In this document: positions 29,003-40,330 of the stretch, in pieces
How positions within the stretch are numbered: position 1 is the first letter of the stretch
How the letters are laid out: every line of letters begins with the position of its first letter
From: Prunus persica
Taxonomy: Eukaryota > Streptophyta > Magnoliopsida > Rosales > Rosaceae
Direction: 5' to 3'
NCBI RefSeq assembly: GCF_000346465.2
Contig: NC_034012.1
Coordinates: 20,857,567 to 20,921,566 of the forward strand
DNA length: 64,000 nucleotides
The notes under the pieces: model-generated
Told to the model about the DNA's origin: nothing
Databases searched by the model: none
What the model saw: the letters and a program-made list of their open reading frames with translations, nothing else
Made by a program: the position numbers and the translations under genes

Positions 29003-30803
29003 TGTTGCTCCTATTCTTAACAACTAAAATGAGTCATTGAAAACAGCAACTTTAATTCTCGCAAGTGCACGAACCATTTATAGTATAGCTTATGTAAATG
29101 CGAGGTCGATCCCACGTAGAATGGTAACTTTGTTCCAAGTTAAATTACTTAGAATGCTAGAAAAACATAGAACAAGAAACTGACTAACTAGCTAAAGGCA
29201 AGGTCGAATTCAGCAATGCCTCTTGCTAATTACTCAAGGTCTAGGACAGACTCCTAGCACCACACACGCACTCGAAATGGGGGGTTTTGTTGTTGAAATG
29301 AAAAGAAGAAAGTGAAATGAAAGTGCTCGACAGTAAACACTGGCAGCAATCAACAGATTGTGAAACAATAATTGAGAGGTGTTAGAGCCTTGGAATCCAC
29401 CACTAGTTTTCCTATCCAAGTTATGAATGCATAGAAATTGACTCAAGCTTCATCAACAATAGATTATCGCATACAAGCCTATGGTATCTAGGTGCAGGAT
29501 GCATGATTCTCCTAAGGCATGTGATTATACATGGTATCTACACAACACGTGATCTCTAATATGCAACCTAAGCATGGTATCTACTTAGAATAAAGCATAC
29601 AAGAGTCATTAAGCTCCTTGAGAATATGATAATCACACAAGTCCTAGAACATGGTATCTATCCTAGTCAATCTATGGTTATTAACCCCTTGAATGATTCT
29701 TAGGCCATTCATGTGTTGCTTGTGAAAGGAGAGTAGAATTGGTGAATCTAAACCCCTTCCCAACCTGTGCTAGATGCATAAAATCCTAGTTAGCTACTCC
29801 AAGAAAACATACATCAAGCACATAATAAACTGGAGATTAAAAACTTGATAATAAAAGCAAGGAAATCAATCAACTATAAAATCATCCATAACATTGAATG
29901 TTCATGACTAGGGCTTCATCCTAAGCCCTAACTAAATGGATTACTTAGACATAACTATGAATACAGAAAATAAGAAATACATAGATAGGATAAAGAGAGG
30001 AGAAGAACTAGATGATGGCAGCAAGGAAGTTCCCAGGACAGCTCCAAGCTCCCTTCTCTCTTTTTGGTGAATCTGAATGTGTGTAGGAGAGTAATGGATG
30101 AAGTGAATGTCTGTGTCTGCTCCTGAATGAGTGTGCAGCTCTCTATTTATAGAGTGCAATTTCGTCCTCCCCTTTGGCTGGTGAAGCAGACCTCTCTTAG
30201 CTGCTCCCAACTACTCCAACTGCCCATACTTGCCAACTGCTCCAGCTGCCAAATACATGCTTTGGTATGGTTTCTTTATGGAAAGCTTGACTTTTGTTCA
30301 TCTTTCTGAGCTTCTGAGCTGATTTGACTCCCATGTGTGGCTGCCCATGTGTAGCACATGGCTCTAGGGATGTAGCCACATTAAATGTGATGGCAGCCAA
30401 CATGACATTTCTGTGGACTTGGTTCAGTCTTTGACGTGCTGAGGGGTTCAGATATATCCAATTGGGCTGAAATTTGGATATGTTATAATAAACACCCATT
30501 GGAACAACTTCTATCAAGGATGTCTCCTCATCCGACCTGTGTAAGTTGCTGAAATGAGGCCTGCAAGATGACCTACGAAACTGGACTGACAAGGAGTGTG
30601 GCTCAAATTGGTTTTGTCTTTAAGCTCATTTTCCTCTTGTGCCACTCAGCCCTTAACATGCATGAATTGTATCAAATGTCATCCCCTTGCTGTCTTAACC
30701 TACAAAACACACTAACATAGGTAAGAGACTCAAAATAAAGAGAAGCTAAACAAAATTACTAAGCAAAGAAGGCATGCAAATGTGTGAAATTATGACCTTA
30801 TCA
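29003..30803 (-). mobile_element. 3' LTR of family 1 element, copy B (Athila-like)
   Basis: This 1801-bp inverted copy of the family 1 LTR begins (plus strand) TGTTGCTCC and ends CCTTATCA, so on the minus strand it runs TGATAAGG to GGAGCAACA. The adjacent polypurine tract and the minus-strand integrase to its right show that it is the 3' LTR of a minus-strand element. The satellite base sequence before it ends GCAAT (28998-29002). The matching duplication would lie beyond a lost 5' LTR and is not present. The TATA box lies at 30143-30152. This copy keeps the intact terminal GGAGCAACA, and is the best reference for the LTR ends. Confidence 0.93.
30143..30152 (-). promoter_or_regulatory. LTR promoter TATA box, copy B
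   Basis: The plus strand reads CTATTTATAG, giving CTATAAATAG on the minus strand, the same box as in copies A and C. Confidence 0.7.
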
Positions 30804-30820
30804 AATACCCCCAAACTTAG
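30804..30820 (-). other. Polypurine tract next to the 3' LTR
   Basis: On the minus strand the bases just before the LTR read CTAAGTTTGGGGGTATT, a purine-rich tract directly abutting TGATAAGG. This is where plus-strand DNA synthesis is primed in LTR retrotransposons. It fixes element orientation as minus and identifies 29003-30803 as the 3' LTR. Confidence 0.8.
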
Positions 30821-32349
30821 ATTTTGCTAGTCCTCGAGCAAAACAAAATAAAACTACAACTTAGGAAACAGGAAATAAGCAACTAGCCTTCCAAACAATA
30901 TCCTCAAAGAATCACCAACGTATATGGTCCCAAAGAAACACAACAATCACAATCTAAGTTCCACACATGATTCAAGGGTAACCAAAGCTCACAATGACAT
31001 TCTTAAGTGTAGTGTGTGAATTCCGAATCAGTACAACACCTGCAACTCAGATAAGTACATGCGCACACACTTAGAGCAAAATCAAGAATTCCGAACCCCA
31101 TAAGCTCATTATGAAATCAGCTCTCCACAGTAATACCATACAATTTCAAGAATCAAAAGGACTTTGCAAGGGTTGTAATGAGGCTTAGGGTAGTGGTTGA
31201 ATGGAAGAGGGGATATGGATTTATAACAACATCTTGAGCACAACTAAAGCATAGGTAAGAGCATGAGAGATTACTGAACTTTGCAACAAGCAAGGAACAC
31301 ATACATGAGCATATTTTCAACATAATTTCAGCACCTTCATATCTGTTTATTTGGCCTAATCTTGTGGCTCTTTACCCTAGATCACCATGATCTTCTCTTT
31401 TATAACACCCTAGGGCCGTGACTACATTGGTCACACTTCATTACCTCTTTTGATTAGTTACCAATACCCCTAAATTTATTTCTTTTCAACACTTGGGTTA
31501 TGGCACTAATGATTCACTTTTGCTCCAAAAACCTTGCATTCTTTATAACCCTCTTTTGAAGATAACTTTAATTGCTCATAGAATAAGTAAGAATAAGAAA
31601 ACAGAGGTTCATTATGGTAAGAATGGTTTACACAAAGAAAGGCTTAACGTAGGCTCAAATGGGTTGACTAGGGATGAATACATGTAGAGGGATTGTTAGA
31701 AAAGCTTAAACGGTTCAAACATGGCCTAAATCACTTCCTAAGCATTGTATGGCAACAAAATGTCTCAAGAGATATTCAAATAAGTTCTAGAGTACGAAAC
31801 CAAGATCTGAGATAAGTAGAATTGCATATTGTCTCCAAGTAGCAAGAAATTGGACTAACTCGGCAAAGTGCTCAATAAGTGCAAGGATGGCATGCAAGAT
31901 AGAGTTAACTCAGAACCACACAAAGTCCTTAAACAATGACTATCAATTTCTGAGAAACCATATTAGTATCAGATCCAAGTCTTATCATAGGTGTTTGGAA
32001 GGATAACGAAACAAGACACAAAATTCTGTGTTTTTGGCCATTAGACACACTCAAAATTTTAAAATTTGACAATTTGAAAGAACATAACTAAATCGTTCCC
32101 CCCAAACTTAAATGAAACATTGTCCTCAATGTTTAGAGTGTAAGAAAAAGCAATGCCACATAAATGAAAGGAAAGAAGACAAGGGAAAGACATAACCAAA
32201 GGTTAGATTTCAGAAAAACTCCCCTTTGAAGCGATTAGGATGCAAGCAAGCTTCCTCGCATATTCTATCTTCTCCTCGTCACCTTGGGTTGCCTCCCAAG
32301 AAGCGCTAAGTTTCACGTCTTCAGCCGGACATCCAAACTCTGGTGAGCT
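30821..32349 (-). mobile_element. Noncoding spacer of the family 1 element between pol and 3' LTR
   Basis: About 1.5 kb separates the end of the integrase from the polypurine tract. It has no long open frame on the minus strand and no recognisable envelope-like gene, which some Athila elements carry here. A second purine-rich motif with the same AAGTTTGGGGG core lies at 32098-32131, close after the pol stop codon. I recognise nothing else specific in this stretch. Confidence 0.75.
32098..32131 (-). other. Second polypurine-like motif downstream of pol
   Basis: On the minus strand, CATTGAGGACAATG is followed by TTTCATTTAAGTTTGGGGGG. The AAGTTTGGGGG core repeats the true polypurine tract at 30804-30820. 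A similar motif after pol is common, from memory, in plant Athila/Tat-type elements. A role as a secondary priming site is inference. Confidence 0.6.
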
Positions 32350-33373
32350 TTAAGAGAGTGGTGGAAGCTCCTTGAGTGCTTGAGACTCAATATTGGCATC
32401 AAAGTTGGCATCAAAGTAAGGTTTCAACCGATGTCCATTCACCTTGAAGGTGCTGCCATCCTTAATGTTTTGAATCTCCACTGCTCCATGATTAAACACA
32501 TTAGTAATAACAAAAGGGCCAATCCACCGAGAATGAAGCTTACCTGGGAAGAGCTTAAGGCGTGAATTGAATAAGAGAACCTTCTGCCCTTTCTCGAACG
32601 TCTTCCTAAGAATTTTCTTGTCGTGATATTGCTTTGTTTTCTCCTTGTAAAGCTTCGCGTTCTCATACGCTTCATGTCGCAACTCCTCCAGCTCATTGAG
32701 TTGAAGCCTCCTCTTCTCACCAGCGGCTTTCATATCAAAATTGAAGGCCTTGATTGCCCAATAAGCCCTGTGCTCAAGCTCCACTGATAAGTGACAAGGT
32801 TTACCGAAAACAAGTCTATACGGAGACATACCTATAGGGGTCTTATAAGCAGTCCTATAGGCCCACAATGCATCATCCAAACGCATGGACCAATCCTTCC
32901 TTATGGTGTTCACTGTCTTTTCAAGTATGTGCTTAATCTCCCGATTGCTTATCTCAACCTGCCCACTAGTTTGAGGATGATAGGGTGTTGCCACCTTATG
33001 CGTGATTCCATATTTCTTCAAGAGTGCTGCAAAAGCTTGGCTAACAAAGTGGGAGCCACCATCACTAATGATTGCTCTAGGTGTGCCAAACCTTGTAAAA
33101 ATATTTCCTTTGAGAAAACCGATCACAGCCTTAGCATCATTAGTTCAAGTGGCAATGGCTTCCACCCATTTAGAAACATAATCGACAGCAACTAATATAT
33201 ATTCAAATCCATAAGAGGTAGGAAAAGGGCCCATGAAATCAATTCCCCAAACATCAAATATATCAATGGTTAAGATATTGGTGAGAGGCATCTGATTTCT
33301 AGCATGTAAATTACCCATCCGTTGGCATCTATCACATGAAGCACAAAAAACATAAGCATTCTTAAAAAGGGTA
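32350..33373 (-). pseudogene. Ty3/gypsy (Athila-like) integrase, 5'-truncated and broken by a stop codon
   Basis: This is the C-terminal part of a pol polyprotein, the integrase that inserts retrotransposon DNA. Reading leftwards it shows the C-x2-C half of the zinc-binding domain ([13 protein letters not shown]), the first catalytic Asp in [10 protein letters not shown], the second in IISDGGSHF, and the Glu in [10 protein letters not shown]. The last two are separated by 35 residues, the standard DD35E spacing. The C-terminal region includes SRWIGPFVI and NGHRLKPYF, and ends with a TAA stop at 32350-32352. An in-frame TGA at 33145-33147 separates the first Asp from the rest. Both halves stay in one frame, so it is a nonsense mutation and not a frameshift. 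The zinc-binding histidines and all upstream domains (gag, protease, reverse transcriptase, RNase H) are missing because homology stops at about 33373. The wording GIDFMGPFP...[14 protein letters not shown] is typical of the Athila lineage. Nonfunctional. Confidence 0.93.
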
Positions 33374-33474
33374 TTTAAGGACCCGCCCCGAATTTTCTCA
33401 AAACCCGAGGCGAACCCTTTGGAATTCTTGACATCACCCCGATGCCAGGCCCACCTACTAAAAACCGAGACTTC

Positions 33475-33492
33475 CTGCCGAAATTTCGGCAG
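33475..33492. repeat. Perfect 18-bp palindrome
   Basis: CTGCCGAAATTTCGGCAG reads the same on both strands. It lies 100 bp inside the left end of the unidentified fragment. It could be a protein-binding dyad or part of a terminal structure; no function is shown. Confidence 0.9.
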
Positions 33493-33809
33493 AGTCTCCC
33501 CTATAAATTGGACATTTCCCAAAATTTATACCTGCATAAAAACGCATTTAATATTCCCAATTGGCAGCATGCACAATATAATTTCATGCAATTCACACAA
33601 ATGGCCTTCGGCCTTCCAATAATTCTTAACTAACTATCAAACAATTCAAATACCAATTATGACTAATGTTTAGTCTGCGGCTGCGCCTAATAACCTTAGG
33701 CTGCCTACGTACCCTCCTTGAGGGATCAAGCCACACGTAGTTCTTCCCTAAAACCCAATTCCACACTTAAGCGATACCTTATTTCATTTCTCTGTATTTC
33801 ACATAATCT

Positions 33810-34359
33810 CCTCATACGCCGGTACAACCAACGCCACGTATGGGGCCTGTCAACACGCCGGATAACCTACGCCACGTGCGACCATGCCATACTATCATAA
33901 TATCTCCCCATACGCCGGTACAACCAACGCCACGTATGGGGTCTGTCTCAACGCCAGATAACCTACGCCACGCGAGACCTGCACATCATATCACATATCT
34001 CCCCATACGCCGGTACAACCAACGCCACGTATGGGGCCTGTCCCAACGCCGGATAACCTACGCCACGCGGGACCTCAACATCATATCACAAATCTCCCCA
34101 TACGCCGGTACAACCAACCCCACGTATGGGGTCTGTCGACACGCCGGATAACCTACGCCACGTGCGACCTCAACACAATATCACAATAGCTCCCCATACG
34201 CCGGTACAACCAACGCCACGTATGGGGCCTGTCTCAACGCCGGATAACCTACGCCACGTGAGACCTGATCATCATATTGCAAATCTCCCCAAACGCCGGT
34301 ACAACCAACGCCACGTATGGGGTCTGTCCCAACGCCGGATAACCTACGCCACGCGGGAC
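33810..34359 (+). repeat. Six-unit ~95-bp hairpin minisatellite with ABCABC order
   Basis: Six units begin (at the TACGCCGG position) at 33815, 33911, 34006, 34101, 34197 and 34292, with spacings of 96, 95, 95, 96 and 95 bp. Units 1 and 4, 2 and 5, and 3 and 6 pair at exactly 286 bp, giving a three-unit higher-order repeat. Each unit holds two inverted repeats. The first has arms CCCCATACG and CGTATGGGG around an 18-nt loop (34192-34200, 34201-34218 and 34219-34227 in unit 5). The second has arms beginning GTC and ending GAC around a related loop, CCGGATAACCTACGCCA. The two loops are similar, so the unit itself looks like an old duplication of one hairpin. Confidence 0.92.
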
Positions 34360-34454
34360 CTCAATTTCACTTGGTGGTACTTGTAGTAAATCCAACATCC
34401 GGAGAGGTACCTAAAGTAGTGCGTATAGCACTCCAAACTGACATTCTAGACTCT

Positions 34455-34494
34455 GTTGTACCCTTGTACAACCATATATAATTATAATTATATA
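34455..34494. repeat. Hairpin and AT palindrome at right end of the fragment
   Basis: A 7-bp stem, GTTGTAC and GTACAAC with loop CCTT, occupies 34455-34472. It is followed at once by the perfect 20-bp palindrome TATATAATTATAATTATATA at 34475-34494. Satellite resumes 14 bp later. Such structures often sit near breakpoints, but a causal role is not shown. Confidence 0.85.
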
Positions 34495-34999
34495 AATTAA
34501 TTCTAATATTGAGTGAAATCCAATGGCTAAAAGTTTGAAATACACAAACCACTCCATTTCAGAAAGAACTTCGTAAGAACCTGAATTGTCCAATTTCATG
34601 GATCAATCGATATCGGATTAAGTCCAAAACTTGTGGAACATAATAATATGGTTGGAGGAGTCATTTGGTGAGTTTTGAGTGAAATCCAATCTGTAGAACT
34701 ATGCAATACACCAACCACTCCATTTCAAAACAAACTTCGTACAAACCTAAACTGTCCAATTTCATGCACCAATCCATATCGGATTGAGTCCCAAACTTGG
34801 GGAACATCATAATTTGGTGGGAGGAGTCGTTTGGTGGGTTTTGAGTCAAATCCAATCTCTAGAACTATGCAATACACCAATCAATCCATTTCAGAACGAA
34901 CTTCGTACGAACCTAAACTGTCCAATTTCATGTACCAATTGATATCGGATTGAGTCCACAACTTGGGGAACATCATAATATGGTGGGAGGAGTCATTTG

Positions 35000-37900
35000 G
35001 TAAAATTTGAGTGAAATCCAACGGCTCAAACTATGCAATACACCACCCACTCCATTTCAAAACGAACTTCGTACAAACCTGAATTGTCCAATTTCATGGA
35101 CCAATCGATATCGGATTGAGTCCAAAACTTGGGGACCATGATATTGTGGTGGGAGGAGTCATTTGGTGACTTTTGATTGAAATCCAATGGCTTAAACTTT
35201 GAAATACACAAACCACTCCATTTCAGAACGAACTTCGTACGAACCTGAATTGTTCAATTTCATGGACCAATCGATATCGGATTAAGTACAAAACTTGTGG
35301 AACATCATAATATGGTTGGAGGAGTCATTCTGTGGGTTTTGAGTGAAATCCAATAAGTAGAACTATGCAATACACCATCCACTCCATTTCAGAACGAACT
35401 TCGTACGAACCTAAACTGTCCAATTTCATGCACCAATCGATATCGGATTGAGTCCAAAACTTGGGGACCATCATAATATGGTGGGAGGAATCATTTGGTG
35501 GGTTTTGAGTCAAATCCAATCTTTGAAACTATGCAATACACCAACCAATCCATTTCAGAACAAACTTCGTACGAACCTAAACTGTCCAATTCCATGTACC
35601 AATTCATATCGGATTGAGTCCAAAACTTGGGGAACATCATAATATGGTGGGAGGAGTCATTTGGTAAATTTTGAGTGAAATCCAACGGCTAAAACTATGC
35701 AATACCCCACCCACTCCACTTCATAACGAACTTCGTACGAACCTGAGTTGTCCAATTTCATGGACCAATAGATATTGGATTGAGTCCAAAACTTGGGGAA
35801 CATCATAATATGGTGGGAGGAGTCATTTGGTGTGTTTTGAATGAAATCTAATGGCTAAAACTATGCAATACACCAACCACTCCATTTCAAAACGAACTTC
35901 GTACGAACCTGAATTGTCCAATTTCGTGGACCAATCGATTTGGGATTGAGTCCAAAACTTGGGGAACATCATAATATGATGGGAGGAGTCATTTTGCTAC
36001 TTTTGAGTGAAATCCAATGGCTAAAATTATGCAATACACCAACCACTCCATTTCAGGACGACCTTCGTACGAACCTGAATTATCCAATTTCATGGTCCAA
36101 TCGATATCAGATTGAGTCCAAAACTTGGGGAACATCATAATACTGTGGGAGGAGTCATTTGGTGGGTTTTGAGTGAAATCCAATCCCCAGAACTATGCAA
36201 TACACCAACCACTCCATTTCAGAACGAACTTCGTACGAACCTAAATTATCCAATTTCATGGACCAATCGATATCTGATTGAGTCCAAAACTTGAGGAACA
36301 TCATAATATGGTGGGAGGACTCATTTGGTGGGTTTTGAGTCAAATCCAATCTCTAGAACTATGCAATACACGAACCAATCCATTTCAGAACGAACTTCGT
36401 ACGAACCTAAACTGTCCAATTTCATGTGTCAATTGATATCGGATTGAGTCCAAAACTTGGGGAACATCATAATATGGTGGGAGGCGTCATTTGGTAAATT
36501 TTGAGTGAAATCCAACGGCTAAAACTATGCAATACCCCACCCAGTCCATTTCATAACGAACTTCGTACAAACCTGAATTGTCCAATTTCACGGACCAATC
36601 GATGTCGGATTGAGTCCCAAACTTGGGGAACATCACAATATGGTGGGAGGAGTCATTTGGTGTGTTTTGAATGAAATCCAATGGCTAAAACTATGCAATA
36701 CACCAACCACTCCATTTCAGAACGAACTTCGTACGAACCAGAATTGTTCAATTTCGTGGACCAACCGATTTCGGATTGAGTCCAAAACTTGGGGAACATC
36801 ATAATATGGTGGGAGGAGTCATTTGGCGGGTTTTAAGTGAAATTCAGTCTCTACAAGTATGCAATAAGCCAACAACTCCATTTCGTAACGAACTTCGTAT
36901 GAACCTGAATTGTCCAATTTCATGGACCATTCGATAGGGGATTGGGTCCAAAACTTGGGGAACATCATAACATGGTGGAAGGGGTCATTTGGTGGGTTTT
37001 GAGTGAAATCCAATCTCTAGAACTATGCAATACGCCAACCACTCCATTTCATAACGAACTTCGTACGATCCTAAATTGTCCAATTTCATGTACCAATCGA
37101 TATCGGATTTAGTCCAGAACTTGGGGAGCATCATAATATTGTGGGAGGAGTGATTTGGTACGTTTTGAGTGAAATCCAATCTCTAGAACTATGTAATACT
37201 CCAACTACTACATTTCAGAACGAACTTCGTACGAACCTTTATTGTCCAATTTTATGGACCAATCGATATCGGATTGAACCCAAAGCTTGGGGAACATCAT
37301 AATATGGTGGGATGAGTCATTTGCTGGGTTATGAGTGAAGTCCAATCTCAAGAAGTATGCAATACAACAACCAATGCATTTCAAAACGAATTTCATACGA
37401 ACCTGAATTGTCCAATTTTATGCACCAATCGATATCGAATTGGGTACAAAACTTGGGGAACATCATAATGTTGTGGGAGGAATCATTTTGTGAGTTTTGA
37501 GTGAAATCCAATGGCTAAAACTATACAATACATCAACCACTCCATTTCAGAATGAAATTCAAACGAACCTGAATTGTCCAATTTCATGGACCAATCGATA
37601 TCGAATTGAGTCCAAAACTTGGGGACCATCGTAATATGGTGGGAGGAGTCATTTGGTGGGTTTTGAATGAAATCCAATCTCCAGAACTATGCAATACACC
37701 AACCACTCCATTTCAGAACAAACTTCATACGAACCTAAATTGTCCAATTTCATGCACCACTCGATATCAGATTGAGTCCAAAACTTGGGGAACATCATAA
37801 TATGGTGGGAGGACTCATTTGGTGGGTTTTGAGTCAAATCCAATCTCTAGAACTATGCAATACACCAACCAATCCATTTCAGAACAAACTTCGTACGAAC

Positions 37901-40330
37901 CGAAACTGTCCAATTTCATGCACAAATTGATATCGGATTGAGTCTAAAACTTGGGGAACATCATAATATGGTGGGAGGAGTCATTTGGTGGGTTTTGAGT
38001 TTAATCCAATCTTTAGAACTATGCAATACACCAACCACTCCATTTCATAACGAACTTCGTACGAACCTGAATTGTCCAATTTCATGGACCAATCGATAGG
38101 GGATTGAGTCCAAAACTTAGGGAAGATCATAATATGATGGGTGGAGTCGTTTGGTGCGTTTTGAATGAAATCCAATGGCTAAAACTATGCAATACGCCAA
38201 CCACTCCATTTAATAACGAAATTCGTATGAACCGGAATTGTCCAATTTCATGGACCAATCGATATCGGATTGAGTCCAAAACATGGGGAACATCATAATA
38301 TGGTGAGAGGACTCATTTGGTGGGATTTGATTGAAATCCAATCCCTACAACTATGCAATACACCAACCACTCCATTTCATAACGAACTTCGTACGAACCT
38401 GAATTGTGCGATTTCATGGACCAATCGATATCGGAATGAGTCCAAACCTTGGGGAACATCATAATATGATGGGTGGAGTCGTTTGGTGAGTTTTGAATGA
38501 AATCCAATGGCCAAAACTATGCAATACACCAACCACTCCATTTCATAACGAACTTTGTACGAACCTTAATTGTCCAATTTCATGGACCAATCGATACCGG
38601 CTTGAGTCCAAAACTTGGGGAACATCATAGTATGGTGGGAGGAGTCATTTGGTGACTTTTGAGTGAAATCCAATGGCTAAGACAATGCAATACACCAACC
38701 ACTCCGTTTCATAACGAACTTTCGTACGAACCTGAATTGTCGAATTTCATGGACTGACCGATAGCGGATTGAGTCCAAAACTTGGGGAACATCATAATAT
38801 GGTGGGAGGAGTCATTTGGTGGGTGTTGAGTGAAATCCAATCTCTAGAATTATACAATACACCAACCACGCCATTTCAAAACGAACTTCGTACGAACCTA
38901 AACTGTCCAATTTCATGGACCAATCGATATCGGATTGAGTCCAAAACTTGGGGAACATCATAATATGATGGGTGGAGTCTTTTGGTGAGTTTTGAATGCA
39001 ATCCAATGGCTAAAACTATGCAATACACCAACCACTCCATTTTAGAACGAACTTCGTACGAACCTTAACTGTCCAATTTCATGGACCAATCTATACCGTA
39101 TTGAGTCCAAAACTTGGGGAACATCATAATATGGTGGGAGGAATCATTTGGTAAAATTTGAGTGAAATCCAACGGCTAAAACTATGCAATACACCACCCA
39201 CTCCATTTCGTAACGAACTTCGTACGAACCTGAATTGTCCAATTTCATGGACCAATCGATATCGGATTGAGTCCAAAACTTGGGGAACATGATAATATGG
39301 TGGGAGGAGTCATTTGGTGACTTTTGATTGAAATCCAATGGCTTAAACTTTGAAATACCCAAACCACTCCATTTCAGAACGAATTTCGTACGAACCTGAA
39401 TTGTTGAATTTCATGGACCAATCGATATCGGATTAAGTCCAAAACTTGTGGAACATCATAATATGGTTGGAGGAGTCATTCGGTGGGTTTTGAGTGAAAT
39501 CCAATCTGTAGAACTATGCAATACACCAACCACTCCATTTCATAACGAACTTCGTACGAACCAAAACTGTCCAATTTCATGCACCAATCGATATCGGATT
39601 GAGTCCAAAACTTGGGGAACATCATAATTTGGTGGGAGGAGTCATTTGGTGGGTTTTGAGTCAAATCCAATCTCTAGAACTATGCAATACACCAATCAAT
39701 CCATTTCAGAACGAACTTCGTACGAACCTAAACTGTCCAATTTCATGTACCAATTGATATCGGATTGAGTCCAAAACTTGGGGAACATCATAATATGGTG
39801 GGAGGAGTCATTTGGTAAATTTTGAGTGAAATCCAACGGCTAAAACTATGCAATACCCCACCCACTCCATTTCATAACGAACTTCGTACGAACCTGAATT
39901 GTCCAATTTCATGGACCAATCGATATCGGATTGAGTCCAAAACTTGGCAACATCATAATATGGTGGGAGGAGTCATTTGGTGTGTTTTGAATGAAATCCA
40001 ATGGCTAAAACTGTGCAACACACCAACCACTCCATTTCATAACGAACTTCGTACGAACCTCAATTGTCCAATTTCGTGGACCAATCGATTTCGGATTGAG
40101 TCCAAAACTTGGGGAACATCATAATATGATGCGAGGAGTCATTTTGCTACTTTTGAGTGATATCCAGTGGCTAAAATTATGCAATACACAAACCACTCCA
40201 TTTCAGGACGACCTTCGCACGAACCTAAATTGTCCAATTTCATGGAACAATCGATATTGGATTGAGTCCAAAACCTGGGGAACATCATAATATGGTGGGA
40301 GGAGTCATTTGGTGAGTTTTGAGTGAAATC
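35000..40330 (+). repeat. Long-range duplication at ~4150 bp (25 monomers)
   Basis: Marker-bearing monomers recur at 4150-4151 bp: 35026-35211 with the matching part of 39144-39362, 35325 with 39476, and 35946 with 40096. Shared markers include TTGATTGAAATCCAATGGCTTAAACTTTG, given here only as a landmark near 35172 and 39322 (its core is GGCTTAAACTTTG), and ATTTTGCTACTTTTGAG near 35990 and 40141. A related four-monomer (664-bp) offset joins 34661 and 35325. This indicates block duplication and not monomer-by-monomer spread. Confidence 0.8.

Larger units (their letters stand above)
33374..34508. mobile_element. Unidentified 1.1-kb insertion or fragment with hairpin minisatellite
   Basis: At 33374 the integrase homology ends abruptly and a compositionally different sequence begins (TTTAAGGACCCGCCCCG). 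It ends at about 34508, where satellite resumes at GAGTGAAATCC. It contains an 18-bp palindrome (33475-33492), the motif GGCTGCCTACGTACCC near 33700, which resembles stretches seen in plant LTRs, a six-unit minisatellite (33810-34359), and a hairpin plus a 20-bp AT palindrome near the right end. No coding frame longer than about 100 codons that looks real is present. The left end resembles an LTR start (TGTAAGG-like, with TT here), so a nested and truncated LTR or related noncoding element is the likeliest identity. Strand and family are not established. Confidence 0.6.

Noticed and set aside
31493..31687. Plus-strand 64-codon frame in the retroelement spacer
   Set aside because: It is antisense to the element, has no recognisable domain, and is no longer than expected by chance in AT-rich DNA.
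32439..33195. Other open frames over the integrase, including 32439-32720 (minus) and 32791-33195 (plus)
   Set aside because: They are out-of-frame or antisense shadows of the integrase, whose motifs and DD35E spacing are clear in a single frame.
33840..34386. Plus-strand frames of 86-103 codons over the minisatellite with repeated peptide motifs
   Set aside because: The repeated peptide follows from the tandem DNA repeat. Frame changes with 95- and 96-bp spacing, and the structure conserved is a nucleic acid fold.
28998..34508. A complete retrotransposon with target-site duplication in the composite insertion
   Set aside because: No second LTR is present to the right, the satellite phase differs on the two sides, and no GCAAT duplication lies at the right junction.
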